64,000 nucleotides of DNA. Source: Pegethrix bostrychoides GSE-TBD4-15B. Its GTDB lineage: Bacteria > Cyanobacteriota > Cyanobacteriia > Elainellales > Elainellaceae. The notes below the pieces were generated by a model, which was not told where the DNA came from, ran no database searches, and saw only the letters and a program-made list of their open reading frames with translations. Location: assembly GCA_019359155.1 (NCBI GenBank), contig JAHHHV010000072.1:61835-125834 (forward strand), written 5' to 3'. The translations under genes were made by a program, and so were the position numbers. Below, in pieces: positions 55,874-64,000 of this stretch (position 1 is its first letter; the number at the start of each line of letters is the position of its first letter).

Positions 55874-58690
55874 ATGACACTCCGATTTCTGCTACTTGAA
55901 GATCATCCGCTCGATGCAGAAATGGTTGGAATGACCTTATTAGATGGCGGCGTTGACTGTGAACTACAACGGGTGGAAACTCGTTCTAGCTTCATCAGCG
56001 CCTTGGAAGCTAATGAGTTTGACCTGATTCTGGCAGACTACGCCTTGCCTACTTTTGATGGCATCTCAGCATTAAGCATTTCCCGTAACCTGCGTCCGGA
56101 TCTGCCCTTCATTTTTGTTTCTGCCAGCATCGGGGAAGAATTGGTGATCGAAGCGTTGAAACTGGGAGCCACTGATTATGTGTTGAAACAGCGAATGGGG
56201 CGACTGGTGTTTTCTGTGCAGCGGGCACTGCGCGAGGCTCAAGAACGCCGCGAACGCCAGCGAGCAGAAGCCGCCTTGCACCAGAGCGAAACCTACCTTC
56301 GCAAAGTGGCTGCACACTTGCCCAACGGGGCGGCCTTCATTGTGGATCATGAATTGCGCTATTTGCTAGCAGAGGGCGAAGCGTTAGCTCGTGCGGGTTT
56401 TACCTCCGAAGATCTGGTGGGCAAAACGCTTTGGGAAGCGATTGATCCCGATCTGGTAACCCAATACGAGGCTTACTACCATCAAGCGCTGGCGGGCGAA
56501 CCCTTCAGCCTAGAGCATCGCAGTCACGATCGCGATTACATGTCTCATGGTGCGCCCTTGTACAACGAGCAGGGAGAAGTGGAGGCAGCGCTATCGGTTT
56601 CTTACGACATTAGCGATCGCAAACAAGCCGAAGCGAACCTGCGCGAAAGCGAAGCCCGTCTCAGGCTAATCCTTGAAAACGCCCGCGAATATGCTATTTT
56701 CACCTTGGACTTGGATAATCGAGTCACAACCTGGAATTCTGGCGCTGAGCGATTATTGGGCTATTCCGAAGCCGAAATTTTAGGGCAGAGTGGTTGGCTC
56801 ATTTTCACCCCTGAAGATAACGCCCAAGGCAAATCTGAGCAAGAGTTGCAGATTGCCGAAACAATAGGACAGGCGGAAAATATGCGCTGGCATGTTCGCA
56901 AGGACGGCAGTCGGTTTTGGGGCACGGGCTTTGTGATGCCCCTGCGGAATGAAACCAACGTGATCCAGGGTTTCATTAAAATCATGCGCGACGAAACCGA
57001 AAAACGCCAAGCCGAGGAACGCTTTCAGATACTTTACAACACCACTAGCGACCTCCTCGCCACTGAGCAACCTTTAACGTTGATGAATAACCTGTTCCGC
57101 AACCTCTCCGCTCAGCTACAGCTCGATTACTACTACAACTACATGCTGGAGGAGAGAGACGATCACCCAATCCTGCATCTGGAGAACTATGAGGGAATTT
57201 CCGATAAGTTGGCTCAAGCGATCGAATGGGTTGAGTTTGGTGAACACCTCTGTGGACTGGTCGCGCAAGAACGGCAGCAACTCGTCCTAGATCAACCGCA
57301 ACTCTCCCATCATCCCAACGCTCAAACCCTCTGCTCGCTGGGCGTGACAGCTTATGCAGGACAGCCTCTAATTGTTCAGGGACGATTACTGGGAACGCTC
57401 TCGTTTGCCAGCCGCCGCCGCCACCACTTTACCTCAGCCGAAGCCAGCCTGCTGCAATCGGTCTGTGATCAAGTGGCGATCGCCCTAGAGCGTGCCCACT
57501 TACTCAACTCCATTCAGCAGCAGGCAGAGCAACTCCAGCGCGCTAACCAGATCAAAGATGAATTTTTGGCAGTGCTGTCGCACGAGCTGCGATCGCCCCT
57601 CAACCCGATCTTGGGCTGGGCCAAACTGTTGCAACAAGGAAACCTGAACCCAGAACGAACAGCCAATGCTCTAGAAACGATCGAGCGCAACGCCCAACTC
57701 CAATCTCAGTTAATTAACGACTTACTCGATATCTCCCGCATTCTCCAAGGCAAATTGAGTTTAAATCAGAACCCGGTTGACTTAAGTGTTGTCATTTCTT
57801 CTGCTCTAGAAACGGTGCGCCTTGCCGCTGAAGCCAAAGCGATCGAGGTACAAGTTGCGTTGGATTTTGGATCGTTGGATTCTGGATCGGGAGCAGATCC
57901 AAACTTGCAGGTTTTGGGTGATGCGGGACGCTTGCAGCAGGTGTTTTGGAATCTGTTATCCAATGCGGTCAAGTTCACGCCTCAACATGGACAGATCACG
58001 ATCGCACTGACTCAGACTGAAACTCATGCCCAAATTCAAGTTGTTGACTCAGGTAAAGGGCTTAAACCAGACTTTTTGCCTTATGTCTTTGAGCATTTTC
58101 GTCAAGAAGATGGCGCGACCACTCGTAAATTTGGTGGACTAGGGTTGGGGTTAGCGATCGCTCGTCAGATCGTGGAAATGCACGGCGGTCAGATTTATGC
58201 AGAGAGTCTGGGGGAAGGGCAAGGTGCCGTATTCACCGTTTTACTCCCTTTCGCACCCCAATCGAGCCAGTTGCCTTCTACAGAACTTCCTTCAATTTCA
58301 AGCGAGGGCAACTTGCAGGGCATCTCTATCATGGTTGTGGATGATGAGCCGGATTCACGCGAGTTTGCGGTGTTTGTGCTGGAGCAGGCAGGGGCGATCG
58401 TCACCAGCTTTTCATCTGGAATTGATGCACTGCAAATCATTGAGCAAGCGGTTCCTGATTTGATTGTCAGCGATATTGGAATGCCGGAAATGGATGGCTA
58501 TATGCTGATGCAGCAAGTTCGGAGGTTAGAGCAAGGCAGGGCCGTCCTAGCAATTGCGCTGACTGCCTATGCGGGGGAGTTCGATCGCCAGCGAGCATTA
58601 CAGGCTGGATTTCACCAACATATCACCAAACCCGTAGAACCAGCAGCGTTAGTAGAGGCGATCGCGGCGGCAATTTCTGTAGCTAAATAG
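55874..58690 (+). CDS. Hybrid histidine kinase (REC-PAS-PAS-GAF-HisKA-HATPase-REC)
   Basis: 938 residues. N-terminal receiver D55 (LILADYALPT, a family variant); PAS domains at about 140-250 and 265-385; GAF at about 390-550; HisKA H570 (LSHELRSPLN); HATPase with NLLSNAVKF, DSGKGL and GGLGLGLAI; C-terminal receiver D867 (LIVSDIGMPEMDG). HIP1 octamers at 56613, 57476, 57589, 58154 and 58658 mark it as differing from the left 55 kb. A GGGGGAACC site precedes the ATG. Confidence 0.93.
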   Translation: MTLRFLLLEDHPLDAEMVGMTLLDGGVDCELQRVETRSSFISALEANEFDLILADYALPTFDGISALSISRNLRPDLPFIFVSASIGEELVIEALKLGATDYVLKQRMGRLVFSVQRALREAQERRERQRAEAALHQSETYLRKVAAHLPNGAAFIVDHELRYLLAEGEALARAGFTSEDLVGKTLWEAIDPDLVTQYEAYYHQALAGEPFSLEHRSHDRDYMSHGAPLYNEQGEVEAALSVSYDISDRKQAEANLRESEARLRLILENAREYAIFTLDLDNRVTTWNSGAERLLGYSEAEILGQSGWLIFTPEDNAQGKSEQELQIAETIGQAENMRWHVRKDGSRFWGTGFVMPLRNETNVIQGFIKIMRDETEKRQAEERFQILYNTTSDLLATEQPLTLMNNLFRNLSAQLQLDYYYNYMLEERDDHPILHLENYEGISDKLAQAIEWVEFGEHLCGLVAQERQQLVLDQPQLSHHPNAQTLCSLGVTAYAGQPLIVQGRLLGTLSFASRRRHHFTSAEASLLQSVCDQVAIALERAHLLNSIQQQAEQLQRANQIKDEFLAVLSHELRSPLNPILGWAKLLQQGNLNPERTANALETIERNAQLQSQLINDLLDISRILQGKLSLNQNPVDLSVVISSALETVRLAAEAKAIEVQVALDFGSLDSGSGADPNLQVLGDAGRLQQVFWNLLSNAVKFTPQHGQITIALTQTETHAQIQVVDSGKGLKPDFLPYVFEHFRQEDGATTRKFGGLGLGLAIARQIVEMHGGQIYAESLGEGQGAVFTVLLPFAPQSSQLPSTELPSISSEGNLQGISIMVVDDEPDSREFAVFVLEQAGAIVTSFSSGIDALQIIEQAVPDLIVSDIGMPEMDGYMLMQQVRRLEQGRAVLAIALTAYAGEFDRQRALQAGFHQHITKPVEPAALVEAIAAAISVAK

Positions 58691-58888
58691 CCAGCACTAA
58701 ATAGCCAGCATTAGTGCTGAAAGTTCACTCTGTAGGTAGATTCTCGCCTCTAGCAAATGGAAGAAAATCTTAGCCGGAGGTGCTATCCAGACCTACCTAG
58801 TGGTAGCAATGGCAGTCACAACCTCTGTATAGCTCGGTTGCAATCGATGGGTAATACCTTAATTTGGGGACTGTAACGGTGATTTGTA

Positions 58889-59097
58889 GATGGTTATGTA
58901 CTCATGCAGCAAGTTCGGGACGATTACCAGCAAATCAATTTCCAGCCATTGCCCTGACTGCCTATGCCGGAGAGTTCGATCGCCAGCCAGCCTTACAGCT
59001 TGAATACCAACAGCACAGTCCGAAACCCATTAAGCCAAGAGGACTCGTCACTATCGCGGCCCATTTGTGCGGGCAGCAGCGAGGAACCGCAGCATGA
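58889..59097 (+). pseudogene. Remnant of a receiver domain (third kinase copy)
   Basis: DGYVLMQQVRD reads in one frame to a stop, and after a frameshift AIALTAYAGEFDRQPALQ and KPIKP continue in another. Both match the C-terminal receivers of the two flanking kinases. It ends in the stop that overlaps the next start (ATGA), so an old tandem copy has been mostly deleted. Confidence 0.8.
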
Positions 59098-61949
59098 GCC
59101 AGTGTAAAAGCAGATTAAGGCAAGTTAGCGGAGAAGCCATCGGGATTGATCAGTGGCGCTTCTGTAGCATTGCCCTGCTGTACGTGGCGCTTGCCTTAGG
59201 AATTACGCTGTTACTTTTACCCTGGCTCCATCCCACGACTACACCATTTTTCTTCGTGGCGGTCATGATTAGCGCCTGGTATGGGGGTTGGCAGGCTGGG
59301 CTGTTGGCGACAGTGTTATCGACATTGGCAATCACCTACTTCTTCGTTGAGCCATTCTACTCATTGCAGGTTCTTAATTTACAGACTGTTGTGCAATTGA
59401 GCACGTTTTCAGCGGCAGCAGGGCTGATCAGTGCGCTCAACCAGTCGCGGCGCACGGCGCTCAAACAGGCCAGGGAGAATTTGCAGGCGTTACGGGATGC
59501 CAGAAGTGGAGAACAGAAATCCGAGGAACGCTACCAGACGCTGATTGAGTCGATCGATGAAGCTTTTTGCATTATTGAGATGCTGTTTGATCAGAACAAT
59601 ACACCCATCGATTACCGCTTCTTAGAAATTAATCCAGCCTTTGAGCAGCAAACGGGATTGCAACAAGCCGTCGGTAAAACAGCGCGTCAGTTAGTGCCAG
59701 ATCTAGATACCTTCTGGTTTGAAACTTACGGCAGAGTCGCCCTCACGGGTGAACCTGTTCGCTTAGAGAATCATTCTGTGCCCATGAACCGCTGGTTTGA
59801 TGTCTATGCCTGCCGCACCGATGAACCAGAGGCACGAAAAGTGGCGATCGTCTTCAGAGATATCAGCGATCGCAAAGCGGCAGAAGACTTTTTGCGACGA
59901 GCCGCCGACCTGTCTGCGTTTCGTGTCTCCCTGGCTGACTCGCTCCGTCTCTTGGCCGACCCAATTGCGGTGCAGGCAACAGCCAGTCGGTTGCTGGGCG
60001 AGTATCTCGGCGCGAACCGGGTTGCATACTTCGAGGTGCGTGGCGCTGATTATGTGGTTGAGCGAGATTACGTCAACGGAGCTATTGCCCTGGTCGGCCA
60101 ATACTCGATTGATTCATTTGGTCAGGAGTTGCTGGCAACGTACCGCACGGGTCGCTCGGTTTGCTTGTCTGATGTGACTACCGATCCCAACCTGTCTGTG
60201 GAGCAGCAGGCCGCCTACGCTGCCGTCCAAATTGGTGCCTACATTGGCATTCCGTTAATTAGGCAAGGTGAGTTTGTGGCTGGGCTGGCTGTTCATGCCG
60301 CTACCCCACGAGTTTGGACAGCGGATGAGGTGACACTGGCGCAAGAAGTTGCCGAGCGGATCTGGATTACAATCCAACGCACTCAGGCTGAAGCAGCACT
60401 TTTGCAAAGTGAGGAACTGACTCGTCTGGCTGCGGCTGCTGCCAACTTAGGCATCTGGTTTTGGCAGGTGCAGACCCATGAACTGAAATGGACAGACCAG
60501 TGCAAGGCTCTGTTTGGACTGCCTGCCGATGCTGAAGTGAGCTATGAAACGGCACTGAATTTGATCCACCCGGATGATCGCCAGCGTGTCAACGATGCCG
60601 CGATGAAGGCCCTGCAAGAGAGAGTAGAATATAACGTTGAATATCGGGCTATCTGGGCTGATGGCAGCATCCATTGGATTGCTGCCAAAGGGCGAGGCTC
60701 CTACGACGAGCAGGGGAACCCGATCCGAATGATGGGAACGGTTCAGAATATTAGCGATCGCGTTCAAATTGAACGCGATCGTGAGCGTATTTTACAGGAA
60801 GAGCAAGCGGCGCGGGAGGCAGCGGAGAGTGCCAACCGGGTTAAAGACGAGTTTTTAGCTGTGGTATCTCACGAGCTGCGAGCCCCTCTCAACCCCATTC
60901 TCGGCTGGTCACAACTGTTGCAGCAAGGCAAACTCGATGCCGCCAGAACAAAATCTGCCCTGATGATAATCGTTCGTAATGCCCAACTTCAGGCGCAGCT
61001 GATTGATGACCTACTCGATATTGCTCGGATTCTGCGCGGTAAATTGAGCTTGAATGAGGCAGCCGTTGATTTAGGTGCCGTCATTTCGTCTGCTCTAGAA
61101 ACCTTGCGTCTAGCCGCTGAAGCCAAGGCTCTGCACATTGAGGTTAACCTGCCAACGCAGGTCAAAACCGTAATGGGCGATGCGGGACGCTTGCAGCAGG
61201 TGGTGTGGAATCTGCTCTCGAATGCCGTCAAGTTTACGCCCCAAGGCGGTCGAATTACTGTTGCATCAACCCAAGCGGCATCTTATGCCCAAATTCAAGT
61301 TTCTGATACTGGAAAAGGCATTCATCCTGACTTCTTACCCTATGTGTTTGAACATTTTCGGCAGGAAGATGGAGCCACAACGCGCAAATTTGGCGGACTG
61401 GGATTGGGATTGGCGATCGCCCGTCAGATCGTAGAAATGCACGGGGGACAGATCAGCGTGGAGAGCCGAGGTGAGGGACAAGGTGCTACCTTCACGGTTC
61501 AACTTCCGCTTGCCCCAACCTCAAGTCAATTGCCGCCTTCAGAGCGTTCTTCCATCTCAATAGATAGCGATCTCAATGGGATTCAGATCTTTGTGGTGGA
61601 TGATGAACCGGACTCGCGTGAATTTATCGCATTTGCCCTAGAACAAGCGGGCGCGATTGTCACCCATTTTGCTTCTGGAATTGAAGCATTGCAAGCAGTA
61701 GAACATTCAACGCCCGATTTGATTGTCAGCGATATTGGAATGCCAGAAATGGATGGCTATATGTTGATGCAACAAATCCGAACTTTGGAAGCAAGCAAGC
61801 ATCTTCCAGCGATTGCGCTGACTGCCTATGCAGGGGAGTTCGATCGCCAGCAAGCCCTGAAAGCTGGGTTTCAACGACATATCGCCAAACCTGTGGAACC
61901 AACAGCGTTAGTGACGGCGATTGCGGCGGCGATTTCTGTTGCTAAATAG
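59094..61949 (+). CDS. Membrane hybrid histidine kinase (DUF4118-PAS-GAF-PAS-HisKA-HATPase-REC)
   Basis: 951 residues from ATG 59094 behind GAGGA. Membrane helices resembling the KdpD/DUF4118 module (about 22-110) are followed by PAS (about 135-265), GAF (about 280-430), PAS (about 440-565), HisKA H593 (VSHELRAPLN), HATPase and a C-terminal receiver with D880. The C-terminal third is close to the upstream kinase (shared GEFDRQ, MPEMDGYMLMQQ and AAISVAK ends), so they are duplicates. HIP1 sites lie at 59866, 60754 and 61413. Confidence 0.93.
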   Translation: MSQCKSRLRQVSGEAIGIDQWRFCSIALLYVALALGITLLLLPWLHPTTTPFFFVAVMISAWYGGWQAGLLATVLSTLAITYFFVEPFYSLQVLNLQTVVQLSTFSAAAGLISALNQSRRTALKQARENLQALRDARSGEQKSEERYQTLIESIDEAFCIIEMLFDQNNTPIDYRFLEINPAFEQQTGLQQAVGKTARQLVPDLDTFWFETYGRVALTGEPVRLENHSVPMNRWFDVYACRTDEPEARKVAIVFRDISDRKAAEDFLRRAADLSAFRVSLADSLRLLADPIAVQATASRLLGEYLGANRVAYFEVRGADYVVERDYVNGAIALVGQYSIDSFGQELLATYRTGRSVCLSDVTTDPNLSVEQQAAYAAVQIGAYIGIPLIRQGEFVAGLAVHAATPRVWTADEVTLAQEVAERIWITIQRTQAEAALLQSEELTRLAAAAANLGIWFWQVQTHELKWTDQCKALFGLPADAEVSYETALNLIHPDDRQRVNDAAMKALQERVEYNVEYRAIWADGSIHWIAAKGRGSYDEQGNPIRMMGTVQNISDRVQIERDRERILQEEQAAREAAESANRVKDEFLAVVSHELRAPLNPILGWSQLLQQGKLDAARTKSALMIIVRNAQLQAQLIDDLLDIARILRGKLSLNEAAVDLGAVISSALETLRLAAEAKALHIEVNLPTQVKTVMGDAGRLQQVVWNLLSNAVKFTPQGGRITVASTQAASYAQIQVSDTGKGIHPDFLPYVFEHFRQEDGATTRKFGGLGLGLAIARQIVEMHGGQISVESRGEGQGATFTVQLPLAPTSSQLPPSERSSISIDSDLNGIQIFVVDDEPDSREFIAFALEQAGAIVTHFASGIEALQAVEHSTPDLIVSDIGMPEMDGYMLMQQIRTLEASKHLPAIALTAYAGEFDRQQALKAGFQRHIAKPVEPTALVTAIAAAISVAK

Positions 61950-61992
61950 CCAACCAGTCGCTTCAGCTAGGATTTGAGTTAGCTAGCTGGGC

Positions 61993-62035
61993 GTTGCTGA
62001 ATAGCGGTATGAATTCGCCCCCAGATCCCAATTTA
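61993..62035. repeat. Possible IS/MITE end fragment
   Basis: gcgttgctgaatagcggtat resembles ends of cyanobacterial IS5-like elements as I recall them; no transposase or second terminal repeat is seen. Weak. Confidence 0.2.
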
Positions 62036-62106
62036 TAGCCCTGCGGGCATCCAAGAAAGGGAAATCTAGGGAGCGATTTACGCCTCAATTTGTTTCCTCA
62101 ATTTAT

Positions 62107-62835
62107 TTATAGATTACTCTGCCCCAGAGACTGACTCAAATCTTGCAGGCGGTCGTAATCCAGCACTTCAATTTGTGAGCCATTGACGGCAATAATTCCT
62201 TCACTACTGAGACGGTAAAAGGCTCTAGAAAGCGTCGCGGGAATCGTTCCCAATGCAGCTGCAAGTTGCGTCTTGGTTAAATCTAACGTCACAAGGCCGA
62301 TCGATTTTGTGAGATCGCTAGATTTTTGAGAACTCACATCGCAGAGATTAAAGAGATATGCAGCGAGGCGTTGTGGCACATCTCTAAACGATAAATCTTC
62401 AATAACACTAACTAAATGACGTGAATGTTGCGATAGACTAACCAGCATACGAATGGCAATATCAGGATCTTGGCGAAATAGCGCTAGAAATACTTGGCGA
62501 GGAAAAAAGATCAGTTCAACTCGATCTAAGGCAACGGCGAATGCTGGAAATGGTTGACCATCTAGAGCCGCGACTTCCGCAAAGTTATCTCCCTGCTCAA
62601 AAATATTGAGAATCTGCTCTTTGCCGATCGGTGAAACTTTAAAGACCTTGACGCGCCCCGTTTTCACGACAAAAAATCCTGTGGATGGACTACCTTGATT
62701 GAAGATCAGTTCATCTTTCTGCCAAGTTTGGAGCCGAATAATTTGGCATAAGCAGAGTCGTTGGGCTCGCGAGAGTCCATGGAAAATCAGCGTCGTCTGC
62801 AACCAATCAGCCAAATCACAATTAAGTTCGTTCAT
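62107..62835 (-). CDS. CRP/FNR-family regulator (DNR-like)
   Basis: 242 residues. The sensor domain (about 15-140) has the DNR-like run FFVVKTGRVKVFKVSPIGKE and no FNR-type iron-sulphur Cys set. The helix-turn-helix is TKTQLAAALGTIPATLSRAF. The recognition helix keeps Ser and Arg of FNR E-x-x-S-R but has Ala in place of Glu. DNR proteins sense nitric oxide through haem. It is divergent from a TTGAC palindrome, a NorB-like peptide and glbN. Confidence 0.87.
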   Translation of the reverse strand: MNELNCDLADWLQTTLIFHGLSRAQRLCLCQIIRLQTWQKDELIFNQGSPSTGFFVVKTGRVKVFKVSPIGKEQILNIFEQGDNFAEVAALDGQPFPAFAVALDRVELIFFPRQVFLALFRQDPDIAIRMLVSLSQHSRHLVSVIEDLSFRDVPQRLAAYLFNLCDVSSQKSSDLTKSIGLVTLDLTKTQLAAALGTIPATLSRAFYRLSSEGIIAVNGSQIEVLDYDRLQDLSQSLGQSNL

Positions 62836-62990
62836 TCTATGTCGTGACTATTAAGCCTTTGTTATTGGATTCTAGCGATCGTGTTACCGACTAGAGTTAC
62901 AGGTTTATAACTGACAAGTTTATGCATAAAGACAAATATATGTTAACCTCATTTTAAGCAGGCAGCAACCTTAAGATTCTCTACAGGTCG

Positions 62991-63010
62991 GCTTTGACTT
63001 AAGTCAAAGC
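62991..63010. promoter_or_regulatory. Perfect palindrome TTGAC-N4-GTCAA (candidate FNR/DNR-type operator)
   Basis: The 18-bp core ctttgacttaagtcaaag (62992-63009) is a perfect palindrome, and the flanking G and C extend it to 20 bp. Its centre (63000.5) is about 41 bp before a likely start site if TAGTCT at 63030-63035 is the -10, the class II activator position. It lies between the DNR-like gene and the 52-aa gene. Confidence 0.7.
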
Positions 63011-63062
63011 GTTTTCATAGTGATTTACCTAGTCTAGAAGATGCTCACTTAGAATTGCAATT

Positions 63063-63221
63063 ATGGCGAATCCGACATTTGATCTCGGTGAGATGAGGGT
63101 GCCGAAGCGTTCCTGGCAATTTAGCCTCCCAACTTGGCTTGTGTTAATTTGCATCGTCACTCTTTCAGTGTTGATCTTTGCGGGATCGGCAATTTACAAG
63201 AATGCACCCCCGATTGTGTGA
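63063..63221 (+). CDS. 52-residue membrane peptide resembling NorB N-terminus
   Basis: A polar start is followed by one helix (about 21-43, LPTWLVLICIVTLSVLIFAG) and AIYKNAPPIV, which resembles the first helix and Y-x-x-APPIP segment of quinol nitric oxide reductase. TGA comes right after, so it is either a truncated norB or a small protein in its own right. It lies downstream of the palindrome and upstream of glbN. Confidence 0.55.
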   Translation: MANPTFDLGEMRVPKRSWQFSLPTWLVLICIVTLSVLIFAGSAIYKNAPPIV

Positions 63222-63372
63222 TTAAGGCGATCGTCGCTATTTTCCAACAGCCGACTCAGGCTCAACCGCCCGAATCTCTATCGGTTGAAGTCACCACAGG
63301 TTAGCAAGGCCCTGTTCACCACATGACCGACGCAGAGCAAACCCTACACAAACTTACAGAGGGAGAACATGA

Positions 63373-63747
63373 ATGGCAACTTTATTTGAGCAGTTAGGCG
63401 GCACAGAGGCGATTAACTTGGCCGTGGATAAATTCTACGAACGGGTGCTGGCTGATGAGCGCATCAAACACTTTTTCGCTGATACCGACATGGTAAAACA
63501 GCGGGCACACCAAAAAGCTTTTCTCACCTATGCCTTTGGTGGCGCTGGTAAATATAGCGGCAGCGATATGCGTGAAGCACACAAAGATCTGGTCGCTCAG
63601 CAAGGCTTAAACCACGAACATTTTGATGCCGTTGCTGAAGACCTAATGCTCACCCTTGCAGAAATGGGAGTTTCTGAAGAGCTTCGTGATCAAGTTGCGG
63701 TGATCGCTGCTGCACCCCAGCACAAAAAGGATGTTTTAAATCAGTAG
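63373..63747 (+). CDS. glbN: Group 1 truncated haemoglobin (GlbN)
   Basis: 124 residues, the Synechocystis GlbN length, with the same key residues by number: distal H46 (KQRAHQKAF), proximal H70 (MREAHKDL) and H117 (APQHKKD), the residue that bonds covalently to haem. AFGGAGKY is the glycine turn. GlbN scavenges reactive nitrogen species in cyanobacteria. GAGGGAGAA precedes the ATG. Confidence 0.95.
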   Translation: MATLFEQLGGTEAINLAVDKFYERVLADERIKHFFADTDMVKQRAHQKAFLTYAFGGAGKYSGSDMREAHKDLVAQQGLNHEHFDAVAEDLMLTLAEMGVSEELRDQVAVIAAAPQHKKDVLNQ

Positions 63748-63798
63748 CAACACCACGCCCCATCCCCTGTTCTGAGTCCTCATATCTGAGGCATTGAT

Positions 63799-63825
63799 AA
63801 TGGCACGAGGAAAATGGCACGAGGA
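63799..63825. repeat. 13-bp direct repeat
   Basis: aatggcacgagga at 63799-63811 and 63813-63825, between glbN and the insertion sequence. An imperfect inverted pair (ccccatcccctg and caggagatgggg) brackets it. Confidence 0.7.
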
Positions 63826-63876
63826 GCAGGAGATGGGGAATATTCACGACCCTTTAATTCAGGGAACTGTCATGAC

Positions 63877-64000
63877 TAGTGGTCTGTCAGTTTTCAATTT
63901 GTGGGTAAAGACGCTTGAGACGAATCCGAGCATCTGCTGTTGTGAACTGCCAATCTACGGACTTTTGTGAATGATTACGTTGGATGTACCAAGCAGTCGT
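63877..64000 (-). mobile_element. IS630-family element (right end, cut by window)
   Basis: The transposase 3' end lies at 63887 and the sequence tagtggtctgtcag (from 63877) resembles an IS630 terminal repeat, with TA (63877-63878) as the usual target. The rest of the element is outside the window. Confidence 0.75.
63887..64000 (-). CDS. IS630-family transposase, C-terminal fragment
   Basis: The minus strand reads 37 residues to a stop: TAWYIQRNHSQKSVDW, then QFTTADARIRLKRLYPQIEN. The FTTADAR-KLKRLYP ending is typical of IS630 transposases, which join DDE catalysis to cut-and-paste movement. The 5' part is beyond the window. Confidence 0.85.
   Translation of the reverse strand, partial: TTAWYIQRNHSQKSVDWQFTTADARIRLKRLYPQIEN

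Noticed and set aside
63218..63304. Short frame overlapping the 52-aa gene stop (GTGTGA)
   Set aside because: 28 residues, no similarity to the continuation of NorB, no ribosome site.
1..64000. tRNA, rRNA, CRISPR or prophage genes
   Set aside because: None seen on reading both strands; a tRNA scan could still find one that I missed.

Overview
The window is cyanobacterial chromosome. The direct evidence is a psbY gene (photosystem II protein Y), ycf23, a TIGR02652-type protein, an orphan Mo-nitrogenase C-terminal-domain protein, a CrtISO-like carotenoid isomerase, the asd-dapA-rnj block facing tig-clpP-clpX, and many multidomain two-component proteins. The sequence is fairly GC-rich (read by eye, not computed). 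HIP1 octamers (GCGATCGC) are nearly absent from most of it. A Leptolyngbya-like or other early-branching filamentous cyanobacterium would fit, but no rRNA or tRNA gene is present to place it.

Layout. 1-8.4 kb: the 3' part of a phosphorelay hybrid kinase, ycf23, and an OpuC-type osmoprotectant ATPase and binding protein with no permease beside them. 8.4-15.2 kb: a 2OG-Fe(II) oxygenase, a metallo-beta-lactamase-fold hydrolase, a 40-residue membrane protein, a LuxR-type response regulator, an oxidoreductase, a DUF815 ATPase, a TMEM14 protein and the Mo-nitro_C protein. 15.4-23.8 kb: the housekeeping core, with lysine biosynthesis and RNase J on the minus strand and trigger factor-ClpP-ClpX on the plus strand. 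23.8-39.3 kb: scattered metabolic and conserved cyanobacterial genes (hydrolases, MenG/UbiE, DUF445, psbY, gamma-carbonic anhydrase, Ppa, an MscS-like protein, GlgX). 39.4-54.2 kb: a REC-kinase, ureidoglycolate lyase, a Met-rich zinc ribbon protein, a GDSL hydrolase, a sigma-like protein, CrtISO-like, a divergent ClpC, alanine racemase, and a MocR regulator divergent from an EamA transporter.

54.3-64 kb is the accessory end. A CADD-like protein, probably a self-sacrificing pABA synthase, is followed by a decayed phytochrome-type kinase remnant, two closely related hybrid kinases separated by the remnant of a third, and a compact nitric-oxide-stress locus. That locus holds a DNR/FNR-like regulator, a perfect TTGAC-N4-GTCAA palindrome, a 52-residue membrane peptide resembling the N-terminus of a quinol NO reductase, and a GlbN truncated haemoglobin. 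It ends against a partial IS630-family transposase. The kinase part carries eight HIP1 sites in about 5 kb against one in the preceding 55 kb, so the right end looks acquired or differently evolved.

The left 55 kb also shows many short (9-15 bp) tandem duplications between genes and around stop codons. The candidates most worth following are the NO locus with its palindrome, the CADD-like pABA synthase, and the composition switch near 55 kb.
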